NCBI GenBank assembly: GCA_964036295.1
Contig: OZ038470.1
Span: forward strand, 10,135,078 to 10,199,077
Length of the DNA stretch: 64,000 nucleotides
Source of the DNA: Plumapathes pennacea
Lineage: Eukaryota > Cnidaria > Anthozoa > Antipatharia > Myriopathidae
Reading direction: 5' to 3'
Below, one piece after another: positions 30,683-42,710 of this stretch. The notes under the pieces are model-generated. The model worked only from the letters and a program-made list of their open reading frames with translations. It was not told the origin of the DNA and searched no databases. Position 1 is the first letter of the stretch. Every line of letters begins with the position of its first letter. Both the position numbers and the translations under genes were made by a program.

Positions 30683-31065
30683 TTACTAAAGAAATTTAAG
30701 AACTACATTTGTGTTTGGCCATCATTAGTCCTACAAAGTATAATCCAAGAAATCTAAAAACTACAGTGATATTTGTGTTTGCATGCCATCAATCCTGCAA
30801 AATATGATCCAAGAAATCTAAAAACTACAGTAATATAATTTGTGTTTGGCCATCAATCCTACAAAATATGATACAAGAAATCTGAAAGCTTACACTTGTG
30901 TTTGACCATCTGATTACTCCTACAAAATATGATACAAGAAATCTATAAACTACAGCAATATTTGTGTCTGGCCATCACTTATACAAAATATGATACAGGA
31001 AATCTAAAAACTTCAGTAAGTTGTGTTGGGTCATCTGATCCGGTCCTACAAAATAAATCCAGCAA
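30683..31065. repeat. Minisatellite with 60-64 bp units
   Basis: About six units, each with AAAATATGATACAAGAAATC (or TATGATCC variants), AAAAACTACAG and TTTGTGTTTGGCCATCA. The conserved AAGAAATCT core recurs at about 30685, 30747, 30811, 30875, 30936 and 30997. Confidence 0.85.
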
Positions 31066-31829
31066 TTTTTACCCCGGCGGCTAATGGCGACTATAAAGGC
31101 GATATAAGGCGACTTAAAAAAATCCAACTGGTCTATTTTTTCTTTCGTTGACATTTCAGGAGATTCTGTTCATTGCGACTTGAGGCAATTTAAGGCGACT
31201 TACGCGAACTTTAGACCCGGAGTAGGAATAAAATACTTATAAAAGTGGTAGAACGATCCTTTCAAATTACTTCGTGGAGCAAAATATGAATAAGTCAGTT
31301 AAAAGCCTTATGGCACTGTTTCGGCTAACATGAACACTGTGAAGTTGATACGTAAATCGAGCCACAGCCTAGGTCACTGACATCACCAAAAATACAGAAA
31401 CTCCGCTTTCATACGAAAAAGAATTATTTTCGAAAGCGCTGAAGTCACGATGGTCACATGATTGAGTAGGGAGACATTTTTGAAAACAGAAACAAAAAAG
31501 CAAAAAGAATAAAAAAATATTTCGCGTGGACGGAGAAATGTATGAAAACAGACAAAAAAACATACATTTCCAATCAAAAAACCGATACGTATGGACGTCA
31601 CCTTCGATATTCTTGCATAATTTCCATGTAATCCAGCTTTTTTATATACTTTTTTCCCCCTTCTGATATATCATTGTACATGTATTTTAATACAGCCTAT
31701 TTTCAGGATATACAGATCATACATCCGGTCAACGAAGGGTACAGCATAAGGCCAACTAAACTGCAAAGTTCACCAGGGATAAAATATCGATTGCCACAGC
31801 TAGTACGCGGTTCTGTCTGTTCTATTCGC

Positions 31830-32102
31830 GTCTTCCAAACGCGGTTCTGTTCTCTAATTCGCGTCTTCCAAACCAGTGATTTGTGTTGGCATTGTCACTG
31901 CTAGAACAATGGAACCTGGAAGTTGTGAACTTGTAATACCCGAGTTGTCTTTACTGCACACAGCTCCAGTGCTTTCTTCAAATTCACGCCCGTTCTCAAA
32001 GCTGCCGTGGTAAAGGAGCACATCAGAATGCTGCGACCAAGCGCTCGTACATCCTGTACAGTTGTCGCACATGACTTTCAAGTTACGTTGCATTAATGAC
32101 AT
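31830..32102 (-). pseudogene. C-terminal fragment of a PAN/fibrinogen-like gene (copy D)
   Basis: On the minus strand this encodes a diverged copy of the last part of the intact gene at 32361-33805: a TGCTSAW block, then a Ser-rich block, then TNHWFGRR. A frame change is needed between the first block and the last, and the upstream exon is not found. It lies directly downstream of the intact gene in the same orientation, so it is likely a leftover of tandem duplication. The GGAAGACGCG phrase is itself duplicated at the end. Confidence 0.65.
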
Positions 32103-32360
32103 TTATCATGTAGCTGTTAGAGTCACAGCTGGCCTTGATTCCGTCAAAAAGAAAAAATCTTAAAACCTTCAACTATTTAATTTCACTGAAAAGTGCGACG
32201 AACGCCGAGTCATAAATTCATAGCGTTCATTTATGCTTAGCTGTGCAGATTGCTGTTGATAAAAGGAGTTCGTGGTTTCTGCCCTTTTGAAAGCTTCTGT
32301 TTTTGATAAAGTGCTCAGCTGTAACAGAGTTTCTTGAGCAATCTCCGTCGCCTCGGCTGC

Positions 32361-33805
32361 TCACACGCGTCTTCCAAACCAGTGATTTGTGCTGGAATCG
32401 TCGCTGCTGGAACAACGAAACTGAGGGTTTGTGAGGTCGTACACCCCGAAGTTGTCTTCACTGAACACATATCCAGCGGTGATACCAAACTCACACAAGT
32501 CGTGAGAGCTGTCGTGGTGAAGAAGATATGTAGAAGATACTTGCCACCAAGCACTCGTACATCCTGTGCAGCTATGCCCTCGCACATTCATGCGTCCGAC
32601 TTGCTTACAAACTCCCAATCCCTCAAAAGTCAGTGGGTCGAACTCTGTGAACTTGGCTCGCACGTAATCTGTGTAGTCCACGCCGTGCGCGGGAAAACTG
32701 CAGGTGACGCGCCAGTGAGTGGATTGGGACTTCACATGTTTCATCTTCTTGAGTGAGAGTCTGTAAGCCTCCCAGTTCGGATTTTCTTCATTTACCGGCG
32801 CGTTTGTGAAAAACGGCGTTGATTTGAACTCTGTCATCGCTCTGTTTTTGTGGCTTTGGGACATGACTAGGGTCCAGACCCATTCGGACTCGGAGCCGAA
32901 GTCGCAGTACACGTCAAAGGACTTGTTGCTGTCCGCGTGGATACTAAACTTTCCAGACTTTCTTGCGCCATTTTTCCAGTGATCGAAACAACTGCTGAAT
33001 GAAGCCGCCGGAGAAACAATCAACGTTGGCGTGGCCGGCAGGACGGTCATGGATGGCGTTAGTTGATGAAAAGTGGTAGACGAGGCCTCCTGAAGAATTT
33101 TCTGAGAGAACTCAGTGCTGGATGGTGTTGTATGGGGAATTATGCTTGATGGCGATGCCTCAGAAATTGCCTTGGTCGGCGCCTCCTGAAGAATTGTCTC
33201 AGAGGGTGTTGGGTCTCTTGACTGGCAGGGCATTTTCTGAAAATACACAGCAGGAAGGAGAACTAAATGTAGAAACGTTTCACCGAAATGCAACAGAATC
33301 AGAAAAGGGAAGACTAACATTAATTATTTACGGTAAAAGGCAACACCCATGGAATCTACTTTCTAGAAGCACAAATTTAAACAGAAAATCTACATGAAGT
33401 GTGACTCATATTTTATATCTTCTCAGAACTTTGTCATTGTAAATTTGGCTAAGACGGCATTTTTTCCGACCAAGAATTACGACTCACCTGTTTCATGACA
33501 GCTTGAACAAACACAAAGCCAGGTCTGTACTGGAGAGGTTTTGAAGCGTCCCTCCCCGCACTGTTGAGTTCACACAAACCTTGCTGTGCTCCGGACAGGG
33601 CGTAGTTGTAGGACTTGCACTGGTTGTGAGCCAAACATTGATGAGCACAAGAATACGAATCTTCTGTGTTGAAGGAATCGAAGCTGTAGCCAAGCAACGC
33701 GTAGTCTTGTAACTTCACACCACTGAAAGACTCGCAATTTTGTTGGGATGAAAATGGGAGCGAGACGAAGAGGAGAAAAACTATTTTTGCTCGGTTTGGC
33801 GACAT
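32361..33805 (-). CDS. Secreted PAN/apple plus fibrinogen-like protein, intact copy A
   Basis: Two coding exons, 33805-33488 and 33236-32361, with a CAG|GTGAGT donor and TTTCAG acceptor, 397 aa. Exon 1 encodes a signal peptide (about residues 1-20, KIVFLLFVSLPF core) and a PAN/apple domain with the usual cysteine pattern (CESFSG, SCAHQCLAHNQCKSYNY, LCELNSAG). Exon 2 encodes a Ser/Thr/Pro-rich linker of about 80 residues with repeated SETILQEAP-like phrases, probably O-glycosylated, and then a region starting SCFDHWKNGARKSGKFSI, which resembles the start of fibrinogen-related domains (C...G..SG.Y.I, then DVYCDF). The rest of that region is divergent and cysteine-bearing. The architecture suggests a secreted, possibly carbohydrate-binding protein; function is inferred. 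It is the only copy here with both exons open. Confidence 0.75.
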
Positions 33806-33879
33806 GTTGGGGAACGAGTTGTCAAATAGCCTCTCAGTTAGTCAGTTTATACTTTCTATACACTGAGTTTAGAAAGTTC

Positions 33880-34795
33880 TGGGCTCTGTTATCTCAGAAA
33901 TTGTGGGTGGCTCCGATAATAATTTGATTTGGCACTACAGAGGACAGTATGATTGGCTGTATGCAACAGCTGTTAATAATAAAAATATTGGTCAATATTG
34001 CGTTTCCTAGTTTCAAAACACGTTTACAGATTGTACTAATTGTTTTCTAAGTGAGATTCAATGTTTTTAACAGAAGGATAAAACAAGTAAATATAGCGGC
34101 CAAATTTATTATGTGCTCGCTGAGTACAGTGTTTGTGAATGTGTGTGGATATTTTTATATCGAGGTCGATAGTTTTATCTTTCAACGCTAGTGCGATGGT
34201 AACTATTTTTCTTGGCTAGTCTTCGAGTTAATAGTTTGTTTTCTTGTTTAATGATTTTTCGGCTAAGCGTAATCAGGCCAGAAACAAAACACACGAGACA
34301 TTCTTCAGTTACAGTTGAACCTCTCTAAAACGGATACCTGGGGACAAACTTTACCGTCCGTTGCACTGAGGTGGCCATTATGGGGAGGTAGGGGTGAAAT
34401 ATGACACCACGCAAGTATGAGCTGGCATCGAATTTCGTGATCTTTTCTCAAACGCGATACGTGGTTACCAAACCATGCAAGACGGAAAAAGACCCCTGGC
34501 CCGTTGGTGTCTGATTGTCGTAGTTATTTTTTTGCATGGCTTTTGGTTTTGTGTTCCCATCTTGATTTTACTATAATCATAATAGTAACACCATTTTTTA
34601 GGTGGACGGTCAGTATAATCGTGAGATGCCAGTTTTAATCTGAGTTCTGCATAAACAAATTTGTCTGATAGAAATTGTTGAAACTAAAAATTAAAACTAA
34701 AATTTTTGTAAATGACTAGAGAGATAAACACAAAGTTAATTTAAGGAGTGACCTTTGCAGCATTAATTTGCGAGTGATTTCTTCATTGCTTGATG
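33880..34795. repeat. Left copy of a local segmental duplication
   Basis: 33880-34011 and 34379-34795 match 39421-39540 and 39553-39962 at high identity in the same orientation (shared phrases include CTCCGATAATAATTTGATTT and GCGATACGTGGTTACCAAAC). The 367-bp piece 34012-34378 is present only in this copy and ends with a CTCTCTAAAACGG-type repeat at 34311-34376. No gene is recognised in it. Confidence 0.75.
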
Positions 34796-34867
34796 TCGAA
34801 ACAGAGGCAAGTCATCGAGATAATTACAGATAAAATTAAAGCTGGATACGCGCTTAAAACGTAATAT

Positions 34868-35016
34868 TTTATCTGTTGTGTTGGTGGAGTCGAAGCTGTA
34901 ACTAAGCAACGTTAAGTCGTGTACCTTCACACCGCTGAAAGACTCGCAAAATTGTTGGAACAAAAATGGCAAAGAAATGAGGAGAAAAACTAAAGCTTTT
35001 TTTGATGTGGCAACAT
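34868..35016 (-). pseudogene. Exon 1 fragment of a PAN gene (copy B)
   Basis: On the minus strand this matches the first half of exon 1 of the intact gene: a degenerate start region, a FLFQQFCESFSGVKVHD block and YSFDSTNT. Similarity stops in the middle of the PAN domain. There is an in-frame stop in the signal-peptide region. It is a partial tandem copy. Confidence 0.65.
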
Positions 35017-36110
35017 GTTGAAGAACGAGTTTTGAAATAATGTTGGTGGTTTTGTCACCACAATAGTCTTTCCTTTTTCAGGACTATTTTACTAAAGAAT
35101 AGAAGCGAACACCCGGGAGGTTGTTAGTATAGCGGACCAACTGAGTGCACTTATAGTGATTATAAGCATTGCTTAAAAACCAAGAAAACATCATTTATTA
35201 GGACAATTTCTTATCAGCTGTTGTGCTCTCAATGTTATAAGGTTAATAATTAACATGTTTCGTGAAAAACTGGTACACAAAACTTTCAATTCGAAAGCCA
35301 TAATGCCCTTATGTCATAATGACTCTTGTGCCAGCGAGTGGCTAGCACTCAAAACGTCAGCTTCAATTTATTTTTATGGCGTCTGGCATTCACACATCGA
35401 CCCTTAGTCGATTTTTTTTTATGCACGGCTTTTTCAACGCCGACAAAGTCAAAATCTAGTTTTCCTTCAGTGCTAAATTTTCCATTGCATTTATGTCAGC
35501 TTTAATATTGATGTGAGAAAAAGAAATTTTGTTTTGCAAGGTGCTGAACAGCACTTGTGTATTGTTGACCCGGCCGTTTTCTTATATCTTCGCTGTTTGA
35601 CTTGCGTTCAGAAAGTCAATTAATTGTACAGTACCTGACCATTTGTGCGCACAATTTTCAAATATATTATATATTTTTTGTTCTTATTTTGAGAAGCGGC
35701 TTTTTGGCAAAAGGAAGCAATTTACAAAAAAGTGATCCAACTGACACTTTATAGTTATCATGAAATGTCAATCGAATCACTTTTTAATAAATTGCTTCCT
35801 TTGACAAAAGGCCGCTCCCTGAAATAAGAACAGAAAATAAATAATATACTTGAAAACTGCGTGCAGGAATTGTCAATTATGGGAAACGTAGGTTGCAAAA
35901 AGAAAATTATGTGGACTGAAATTTACAAGTCCCGGTAGAGTCATACGACGCCCGGCCATGCTGCACTGGTACGCCTCAATATAGTAGACAGCGCGCCAAA
36001 TATACTCTACTTTACAGGGCTTAGTACACTGGCGAGCCGGTTCCAGTCTTGGTAATCATCAGTTCTTGGCTTGCTTTGAATTGGTTGGTTCTTTGTGCTC
36101 CGCTTTGTGT
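35017..36110. other. Spacer between PAN gene copies B and C
   Basis: No gene seen. The only structured feature is the fold-back element at 35640-35870. The remainder is AT-rich unique sequence. Confidence 0.6.
35640..35870. mobile_element. Fold-back element of about 200 bp
   Basis: Arms of about 90 bp are inverted: left TTTTCAAATATATTAT, TTGTTCTTATTT, AAGGAAGCAATTTA and AAAAAGTGAT in order; right the same blocks in reverse complement. The loop is about 25 bp around 35755. Confidence 0.75.
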
Positions 36111-37105
36111 TTATACCTTCACGTCAAAGGACTTGTTGCTCTCCGTGTGAATGCTAAAACTTTCTGAAACTCGTGCGCCATCTTTCCAGTGATCGAAACA
36201 ACTGCTGAACGAAGCCGCCGGAGAAATAGTCAAGGATGGCGTGGCTGGAAGGGCGGTCATGGATGACGTTAGTTGACAAAGAGTGGTAGACGAAGCCTTC
36301 TGAAGAATTGTCTCAGAGGGCTTAGCGTTGGGTGGTGTTGTCTGGAGAAATGTGTTGGATTGCGATGCCACAGGAGTTTTCTTTTTCGGCTTCTGAGAGG
36401 GCTTAATGTTGGATGGTGTTTACTGGGAAATTATGCTTGAAGGCGATGCCTCAGGAATTGTCTTCTTCGCCTTCTGAGGAGTTGTTTCAGAGGGTGTTGG
36501 TTCATTTGGCTGGCAAGGCATTTTCTGAAAATACACAGCAGGAAGGAGAACTAAATGTATAAACGTTTTACCGAAATGCTACTAAAAAGAGATGACCAAC
36601 ATTAATTATTTACGGCTTAGAACACCCATGGAATCTTCTTTCTAGAAGCATAAATTTATTCAGGAAGTCTGCATGAAATGTGGCTCAAATTTTATATCTT
36701 CTCTGAACTTTGAGGTTGTATTCATGGAAACCCGACTAAATTTGGTTAAGACGGCATTTTTCCGACCAAGATTCACGACTCACCTGTTTCATGACAGCTT
36801 GAACAAACACAAAGCCAGGTCTGTACTGGAGAGGTTTTGAAGCGTCCCTCCCCGCACTGTTGAGTTCACACAAACCTTGCCGTGTGCTCCGGACAGGGCG
36901 TAGTTGTAGGACTTGCACTGGTTGTGAGCCAAACATTGATGAGCACAAGAATACGAATCTCCGGTGTTAGAGAAGTCGAAGCTGTAGCCAAGCAACGCGT
37001 AGTCGTGTACCTTCAAACCACTGAAAGACTCGCAAAGGACTGTTGGAGCGAAAATGGGAGCGAAATGAGCAGGAGAAAAATTGTTTTTGCGCGGTTTGGC
37101 GACAT
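36111..37105 (-). pseudogene. Broken PAN/fibrinogen-like gene (copy C)
   Basis: Exon 1 (37105-36784) and exon 2 (36524-36111) align with the intact gene, including both splice sites. Lesions: a one-base shift at the signal-peptide/PAN boundary (near 37035-37045), a two-base insertion in the PAN domain near 36883, a TAA in the linker of exon 2 near 36420, and loss of the fibrinogen-like region after SFDV at 36111. The linker and first 30 residues of the fibrinogen-like region are still readable in one frame. This is a recent duplicate that decayed. Confidence 0.8.
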
Positions 37106-37854
37106 ATTGCAAGAACGAGTTGTGAAAAAACCTTGCTGCTGTTGTCAACTCAGTTAGTACTCTTTACAAAGCTGTCGTGTAGAATATCTTCCCTTCCCGT
37201 GAGGTTGCTATTTAAAATATGCTTTCTATGTAGCATATTGCAGCTGACAGTATTATTGGCTGTAAGGAGATGTTTAGATATTTAAGTTTAGAATCCACTC
37301 AATCAGAAGTTACTGAACAGGCAAGAGGGTTTAGTAATACAAACAAGATATTTTGCTAGCTTATTCACGTTTAACAGAGCAATAAGCAAGAGTAGTACAG
37401 AGAATATAAATGTTAATAGTTCTGAGTGCTTTTTAGTGAATTATTTGTCTATTTTAAATTTTCGGCGCGCATTAAGGTTGGATGTGCACAGTGTTGTAAT
37501 GTTTTCAAAACATTGTTTAGTCGTTATCGATTCTGTCATCACAAAACGTACCTTTATAAGAAAAGAAAAGTATAGCTTTCAACAAGACCAACATAGATAT
37601 AAATTTGTACTCATCGTAAAATCGATATTAAATATTTAGAATGCTACAAGTTTCAACCAATAGTATGTGATAATGTAGTTTTTGTTTTAGTAGAGCGTCA
37701 CGGAATTATGGAAGACTAAAAATTTGAAAAGTAAGAAAGATCGTGGAATATCGCATGTTCATAACCCGCTGTTTACAATTTACATCATGTTAATGGTTTC
37801 CTTTGCCAGCAAAGAGCACTCATCTTACCGAGAAAGACTCATAATAATTTTGGG

Positions 37855-38225
37855 TGGGGTTGTGCCGCCCGGTCCTGAAAACCCTTACCCTATTTCAGAC
37901 CAAAATACCTGCTTTTCTATACTATATTTATAGACCTGACTCCTAAAATGTATACCCTATTTCAGACCTGACTCCAAAATTTATACCCTATTTCAAGACC
38001 TTTTTCTTAGATATTTTTTGTTCTTTTGCAACGATTTCCGCCCTGTGTTTTCTTCCATTTGCCGTGCAATGTCCGCGGCGACATATTTAATGTTAAAATC
38101 ATACCTATCCCAGACTAAAACGATAAAATCGATACCCTATTTCAGACCAAAAAGGCAAAATCGATACCCCTTTGGGGCGGCACATACCTATGTGGCTTAT
38201 ATACGGGAGTACCCCCTTCTCCCCC
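37855..38225 (+). repeat. 'CCCTATTTCAGACC' family, copy 2
   Basis: The phrase ACCCTATTTCAGACC or a close variant occurs four times at intervals of about 50-130 bp. It is followed by a TTTGGGGCGGCACATACCTA tail and a TATACGGGAGTACCCCC end. The copy at 50925-51180 shares the tail (TTTGGGGTGGCACATACCTA) and the end. Confidence 0.65.
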
Positions 38226-39420
38226 CTTTCCCCTCCCCCCCCCCCCCCCCCCCCCCCCCTCCCCCGCCGGGGGTACAGCAGAGCTCTTGTTTACTGTTTG
38301 TTTACATTCCTTTGGTAATTTACGCAGCTGGGAAAACTTGTTTTTGTGTATTTACTTTATAGGACTGTTTGCGATGCATTATAGGAGGGGCTCTTCAAAG
38401 AATCTGGAGAATTGAAGGTAAGAATTTGAGCGATACGTAGCCGTGATATGTGCTCAAGTCTTATAAAGTAAACTTTTCTCGCAAATTATACGCCAAAGAC
38501 ATGTATTTGGCGTATAATTTACCACTGCAGACTAATTTGAAACGAACAAACAAATATCGCAGAAGTTTCAGTTTTTATGAATCAATTTACTTGTAGCAAT
38601 ATATTGCCAATTTATCTCTCTCTCTTGCCCGACAGTGGAGAGAGGTGGAGAAAAGAAAAGGGATTATAATGAAATCTATAAGCGTGATTCTATTTTGAAA
38701 ACGAGAACAACTGTAGTCAAACGAACATGTCCTTGTTGTTGCCGGTCGACTAAATGTCAGAACCTATTCCTGTTTCGACTGCTCGTGATCCTCGAACTAC
38801 GTAGAAATAGAACGATAAGATATTTGTTGCAATAATTATAAGCTAATTAAATCTATATTTCGAATGCTTTCCATCTCAATTGCAACCCCAGATGAAGTTG
38901 ATTGAACTATCAATGCTCATGCCTCTGATACATTTTCTTCTTGAATTGTTGGAAAAATCAATTTGTACCATGGCCTTACCAAAACACAGAAAACAAGCTA
39001 CATTTGTGAGTTTAAACTGGGGTCAATTCAATAAAACAATTAGTGTACTTTACAAGATGAGCAGTTTGTCAAATCTAAGTCAGTTTAACAGTGTTGCTGA
39101 ACCCTTGTTACATTGTAGTACATATATTTGTTGCTTGCTTTTATTGTTGCTCCTACTGATGATTGTCTGTGCCAGGTCGGGTGTGCAATGAGTATATCTT
39201 GGTAAATAGAATATTTTTAAATGACAAGGGGCCTTTGTTATTATCATAACATGTGTTCCCCTCACCAAATAAAGACCCAAACAATTATTTAACTTTTTCA
39301 CTGCCAAACTCAACATAGAAAAATTCCAACTCCTGAACTGTCAAATGAAACCTAAAGATGTAAACCCTAGCTCAAATGAAAGCTCTCAATGAGTACATTC
39401 TTTGGAACATTCGTCACTGA

Positions 39421-39962
39421 TGGGCTCTGTCATCCCAGAGTTTGTAGGTGTCTCCGATAATAATTTGATTTGGCACTACAGTATGATTGGCTGTATGTAA
39501 CAGCTGTTAATAATAAAAACATTGGTCAATAATACGTTTGGTGTTTGGTGTGATGGGGAGGTAGGGGTGAAATATAACACCAAGAAAGTATGAGCTGGCA
39601 TCGAATCTCAACCGCGATACGTGGTTACCAAACCAAGACGGAAAAAGACCCCTGGCCGTTGGAGTTTGATTGTCGTAGTTATTTTTTGCATGGCTTTTGG
39701 TTTTGTGTTTCCATCTTGACGTTACTTTAATCATAATAATAGTTATGATAATAACACCAATATTTAGGATGACATCACTATAATTGTAAGGTGCCTTTTA
39801 GTCTGAGTTCTGCATAAACAAATTTGACTAATGGAAAATGCTGAAACTAAAAGCTAAAACTAAAACTTGTATAATTTTGTTAATGACTCGAGAGATAAAC
39901 ACCAGGTTAGTTTGAGAAGTAACCTTAGCAGCGTTTGCCGGGTTTCTTGACTGCCTGACGAT
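39421..39962. repeat. Right copy of the local segmental duplication
   Basis: Matches 33880-34011 and 34379-34795 as two collinear blocks; the intervening 367 bp of the left copy is absent. It ends about 60 bp before the stop codon of the SPMIP2-like ORF. Confidence 0.75.
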
Positions 39963-40020
39963 CAACTTTTTAATTGATTTTGTGTTCGTGCACAAGTGGC
40001 GATATTTCTTCTGGTGGTGT

Positions 40021-40344
40021 TCAGTAGACCCCTTTGTTGAGTAGCCGTATTTCTGAAGCTGAACGGAAGGGTCCCTTTTTAACTTGTTGATTGCTTTTTA
40101 ACAAGCGCCAATCATTATACGACCACACGTTCCAACCAATTGCTCCAACCCAGTCTCTCTTGGCCGTGGGGTGCGGAGTGCGTGGCGGCGTGCGCCATAT
40201 GTGAGTGACATCACTGGTGCGTTCTGGCGAGAAAGTCGAGGCCCCAGTGTATGATGGATCCCTGCCAGTGTAACGATGGAACAGGACAAGTCCGTCTGGA
40301 CCAGAAAATATTGCATTGCCTTTCCCTTGGGCGGCGTCTGCCAT
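40021..40344 (-). CDS. SPMIP2 (C4orf45)-like protein, short
   Basis: A single-exon ORF of 107 aa starting with ATG at 40344. The order of motifs resembles the conserved N-terminal half of the mammalian sperm microtubule inner protein SPMIP2: IFSGPD near residue 12, PSYTG near 30, a THIWR segment near 48, then VGAIGWNVWSYN near 65-76. In mammals the protein is about 190 aa and lies inside the doublet microtubules of the sperm tail. The similarity is recalled from memory of the human protein and was not aligned by software. The ORF is shorter than the mammalian protein, so it may be a minimal version or lack a further exon. Base composition is richer in G+C than the flanks, in line with a real coding exon. 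Confidence 0.45.
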   Translation of the reverse strand: MADAAQGKGNAIFSGPDGLVLFHRYTGRDPSYTGASTFSPERTSDVTHIWRTPPRTPHPTAKRDWVGAIGWNVWSYNDWRLLKSNQQVKKGPFRSASEIRLLNKGVY

Positions 40345-41984
40345 AACTTTGAAGAGGAATTAAAACCCTAAAAATCGCAAATTGGAAAGAAGTCGAGACA
40401 AGGCTAAAGCTGTTGCACGCATTTGCGTTCGCTGCGTAAACACAAACATGGAGTCAAATGTTTTAAGTTTGAGCACATCAAGGTCATTGATAATAATGAA
40501 GTCGCCCCTAGCTCAGTGTTTCATTTTGCTTGTAAACTCCGGCTATCGTTGACCTCAGTGCCAGGGTTACCCCACCTCTTTGTAAATAAGATACAATTCT
40601 AGTCAAAATTATGTAGGACACTTCACGAAAGTATATCATGTATCACAACGTTTTCGATGTTGTCGTACTTTGAGCTCACACAGACGTGTCTATGACAGAT
40701 TCTCCCCCCCCCCTCCCCCAATTTATTGTTGTAAAGTGGGTACGAGGCAAACATCTTACAGCACTTGTCTTCAAAATTTTCAACGTTGTGACGGGGGGAG
40801 GCCAATGCTGAAGTCCTTGTAATGGCTCTTTTGTTAAAACTGTCCCAGTATTTTTGACTACGATCGTAGGCATTAGGCTCGGATTTTGAAAGCAATCACT
40901 GATTATTTTTTGACGGTAAACCGGTTAAATTTTGTGCCGCGCACCGGATATCTTAAAAGCACGGCAACTAAGAGAGGCTATAATTTCAGATTTAGTTGTT
41001 TATAACGGCATTCTTAAAAGTACTGCACTGGACCGTGGTAGAAACCGGTGATCATATTGGGGGACCCAAACCGTCGGGTCTCAAAGAAAGCTCAAACACC
41101 CAAATGAGCGAAAACCAAGTCCTCAGAGCAGAGGATTTAATGGTGGAAACCAGCAAGTCCGAACTTGGCTCAGACTGCAAAAAGGCCGACGGCGGAAAAG
41201 CTGGTCTCTGCTGACTGACTAAATAAATCGCCGGACATATTTAAGGTGCTATTGCAGTGTACGTTCACACTGGAAGTGTGCCGATTGTGTGACAGGCTTT
41301 GCATGTATTGTTGGTAGTTTTAGTTTGTGTACTTCAAGGGCTATGTTGTAATCCTACTGGCTTTGGCGTCCTTCTGTAGCAGTTTTAGCTATCAAACTAA
41401 TGTACTGGAGGATGCTACCAAAGTAAACCAAACATTTTCCTACCTGACTTCAGGCGAAATTCTCGATCGAAGTGACAGTACGTTTGGTAAGTATTGCCAT
41501 GGCAACGACAACTGAGCCCGGTTTGGCGAATGAATAATAACAAGCTAAAGAAGGATAAAAATGTTTAATTATTTATACTGCGCGTGGAAAGCTATCGGAG
41601 ACAAATATCACCTGCCAACGGGTGCACAGAAAGAAAGATTCAGGCTGCCTGTACTTTGCATTGTACAAGATACATCAGTTGCGTTCTTTACCCGGGCATT
41701 GATATTTTGGTAAATCCGTGGATACGGAAATCTCTCAAATTGAATGCCGTAACAGAAAAACATATAACTTGGACAAAAGTAAGTTAAAATACAAAAATAG
41801 ATATTACATTAGCAGATTGAGTTGTTAATCTCTAAACCTAACCATAATTTAGTCAACACAACAATCACATTAAAAATGTACAACGACATGTGCCTGATAT
41901 AGGGAATTAGTTTGGGGTCAAAGCGGGATTGACAGCTTTTGGCTCAAGCCACCGCAAACAGATATTTATTACTATTTTTTTCTA

Positions 41985-42205
41985 ATAACATGTATAATAC
42001 TTTCTGCATTCTGATTGGCTGCGCGCATGTCAACTTATCTCAAGCAGTGCGAAAATGTGAAATTAATAGTGCAAAAAAAGTGAAATTAAGAGTACAAAAT
42101 TTGAAACCAACAAATTGGCGTCAGCTTTTAATGTGTCTGTCCTCTTATTGATGATGAAACGCGTTATAACATTGTCAAAAAGATGTGGATCCACGAGGCG
42201 CATCG
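41985..42205. repeat. Composite of two dispersed repeats
   Basis: The left part (41985-42110) matches 22255-22400 (TTCTGCATTCTGATTGGCTG then repeated GTGAAATTAA phrases). The right part (42110-42205) matches the reverse complement of 5990-6098, including AACATTGTCAAAAAG and CCACGAGGCGC. Confidence 0.65.
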
Positions 42206-42462
42206 ACGAGTCAATACAATAATTGTATTAACTGAACCGTGAAATGATGTACATTTTGTAGGCAATGTATTTTGTTTGGAATTACTCGCAAACAATAAAT
42301 AATTGCTGCCCTCAACATAGAGTTTACCAATTAATACCTTGTTTGCAGGCCGTTAAAGTGCCACAGCAAACTGATAAATGCACCATAAATATTTATGTAT
42401 AAAATTCTGTAATAAGGTTGTTGATGACCTGAAAAACTGTAAAATTAAGTATTATAATGATA

Positions 42463-42710
<248 letters not shown>

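Larger units (their letters stand above)
29447..31829. other. Repeat-rich spacer between USE1 and the PAN gene cluster
   Basis: No supported gene. It contains a nested pair of repeats (29720-30270 with 29823-30146 inside), a minisatellite (30683-31065) and short direct repeats of AAGGCGACTTA between 31080 and 31200. The ORFs at 31369-31601 look like chance readings of low-complexity sequence. Confidence 0.6.
37106..40020. other. Spacer between the PAN cluster and the SPMIP2-like ORF
   Basis: No supported gene. It holds a copy of the CCCTATTTCAGACC repeat (37855-38225) ending in a 25-bp poly-C run (38235-38259), a small perfect hairpin at 38483-38520 (AAATTATACGCCAAA arms, 8-nt loop), and the right copy of the segmental duplication (39421-39962). 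The short ORFs at 37436-37639, 38018-38362 and 38880-39191 show no domain or splice support. Confidence 0.55.

Noticed and set aside
32334..32756. Plus-strand ORF of 140 codons
   Set aside because: It is the complement of the intact PAN/fibrinogen-like exon 2, which has clear homology on the minus strand.
41327..41515. Secreted-protein first exon
   Set aside because: A signal-peptide-like start and a donor site are present, but no second exon could be found, so it is mentioned only in the spacer entry.
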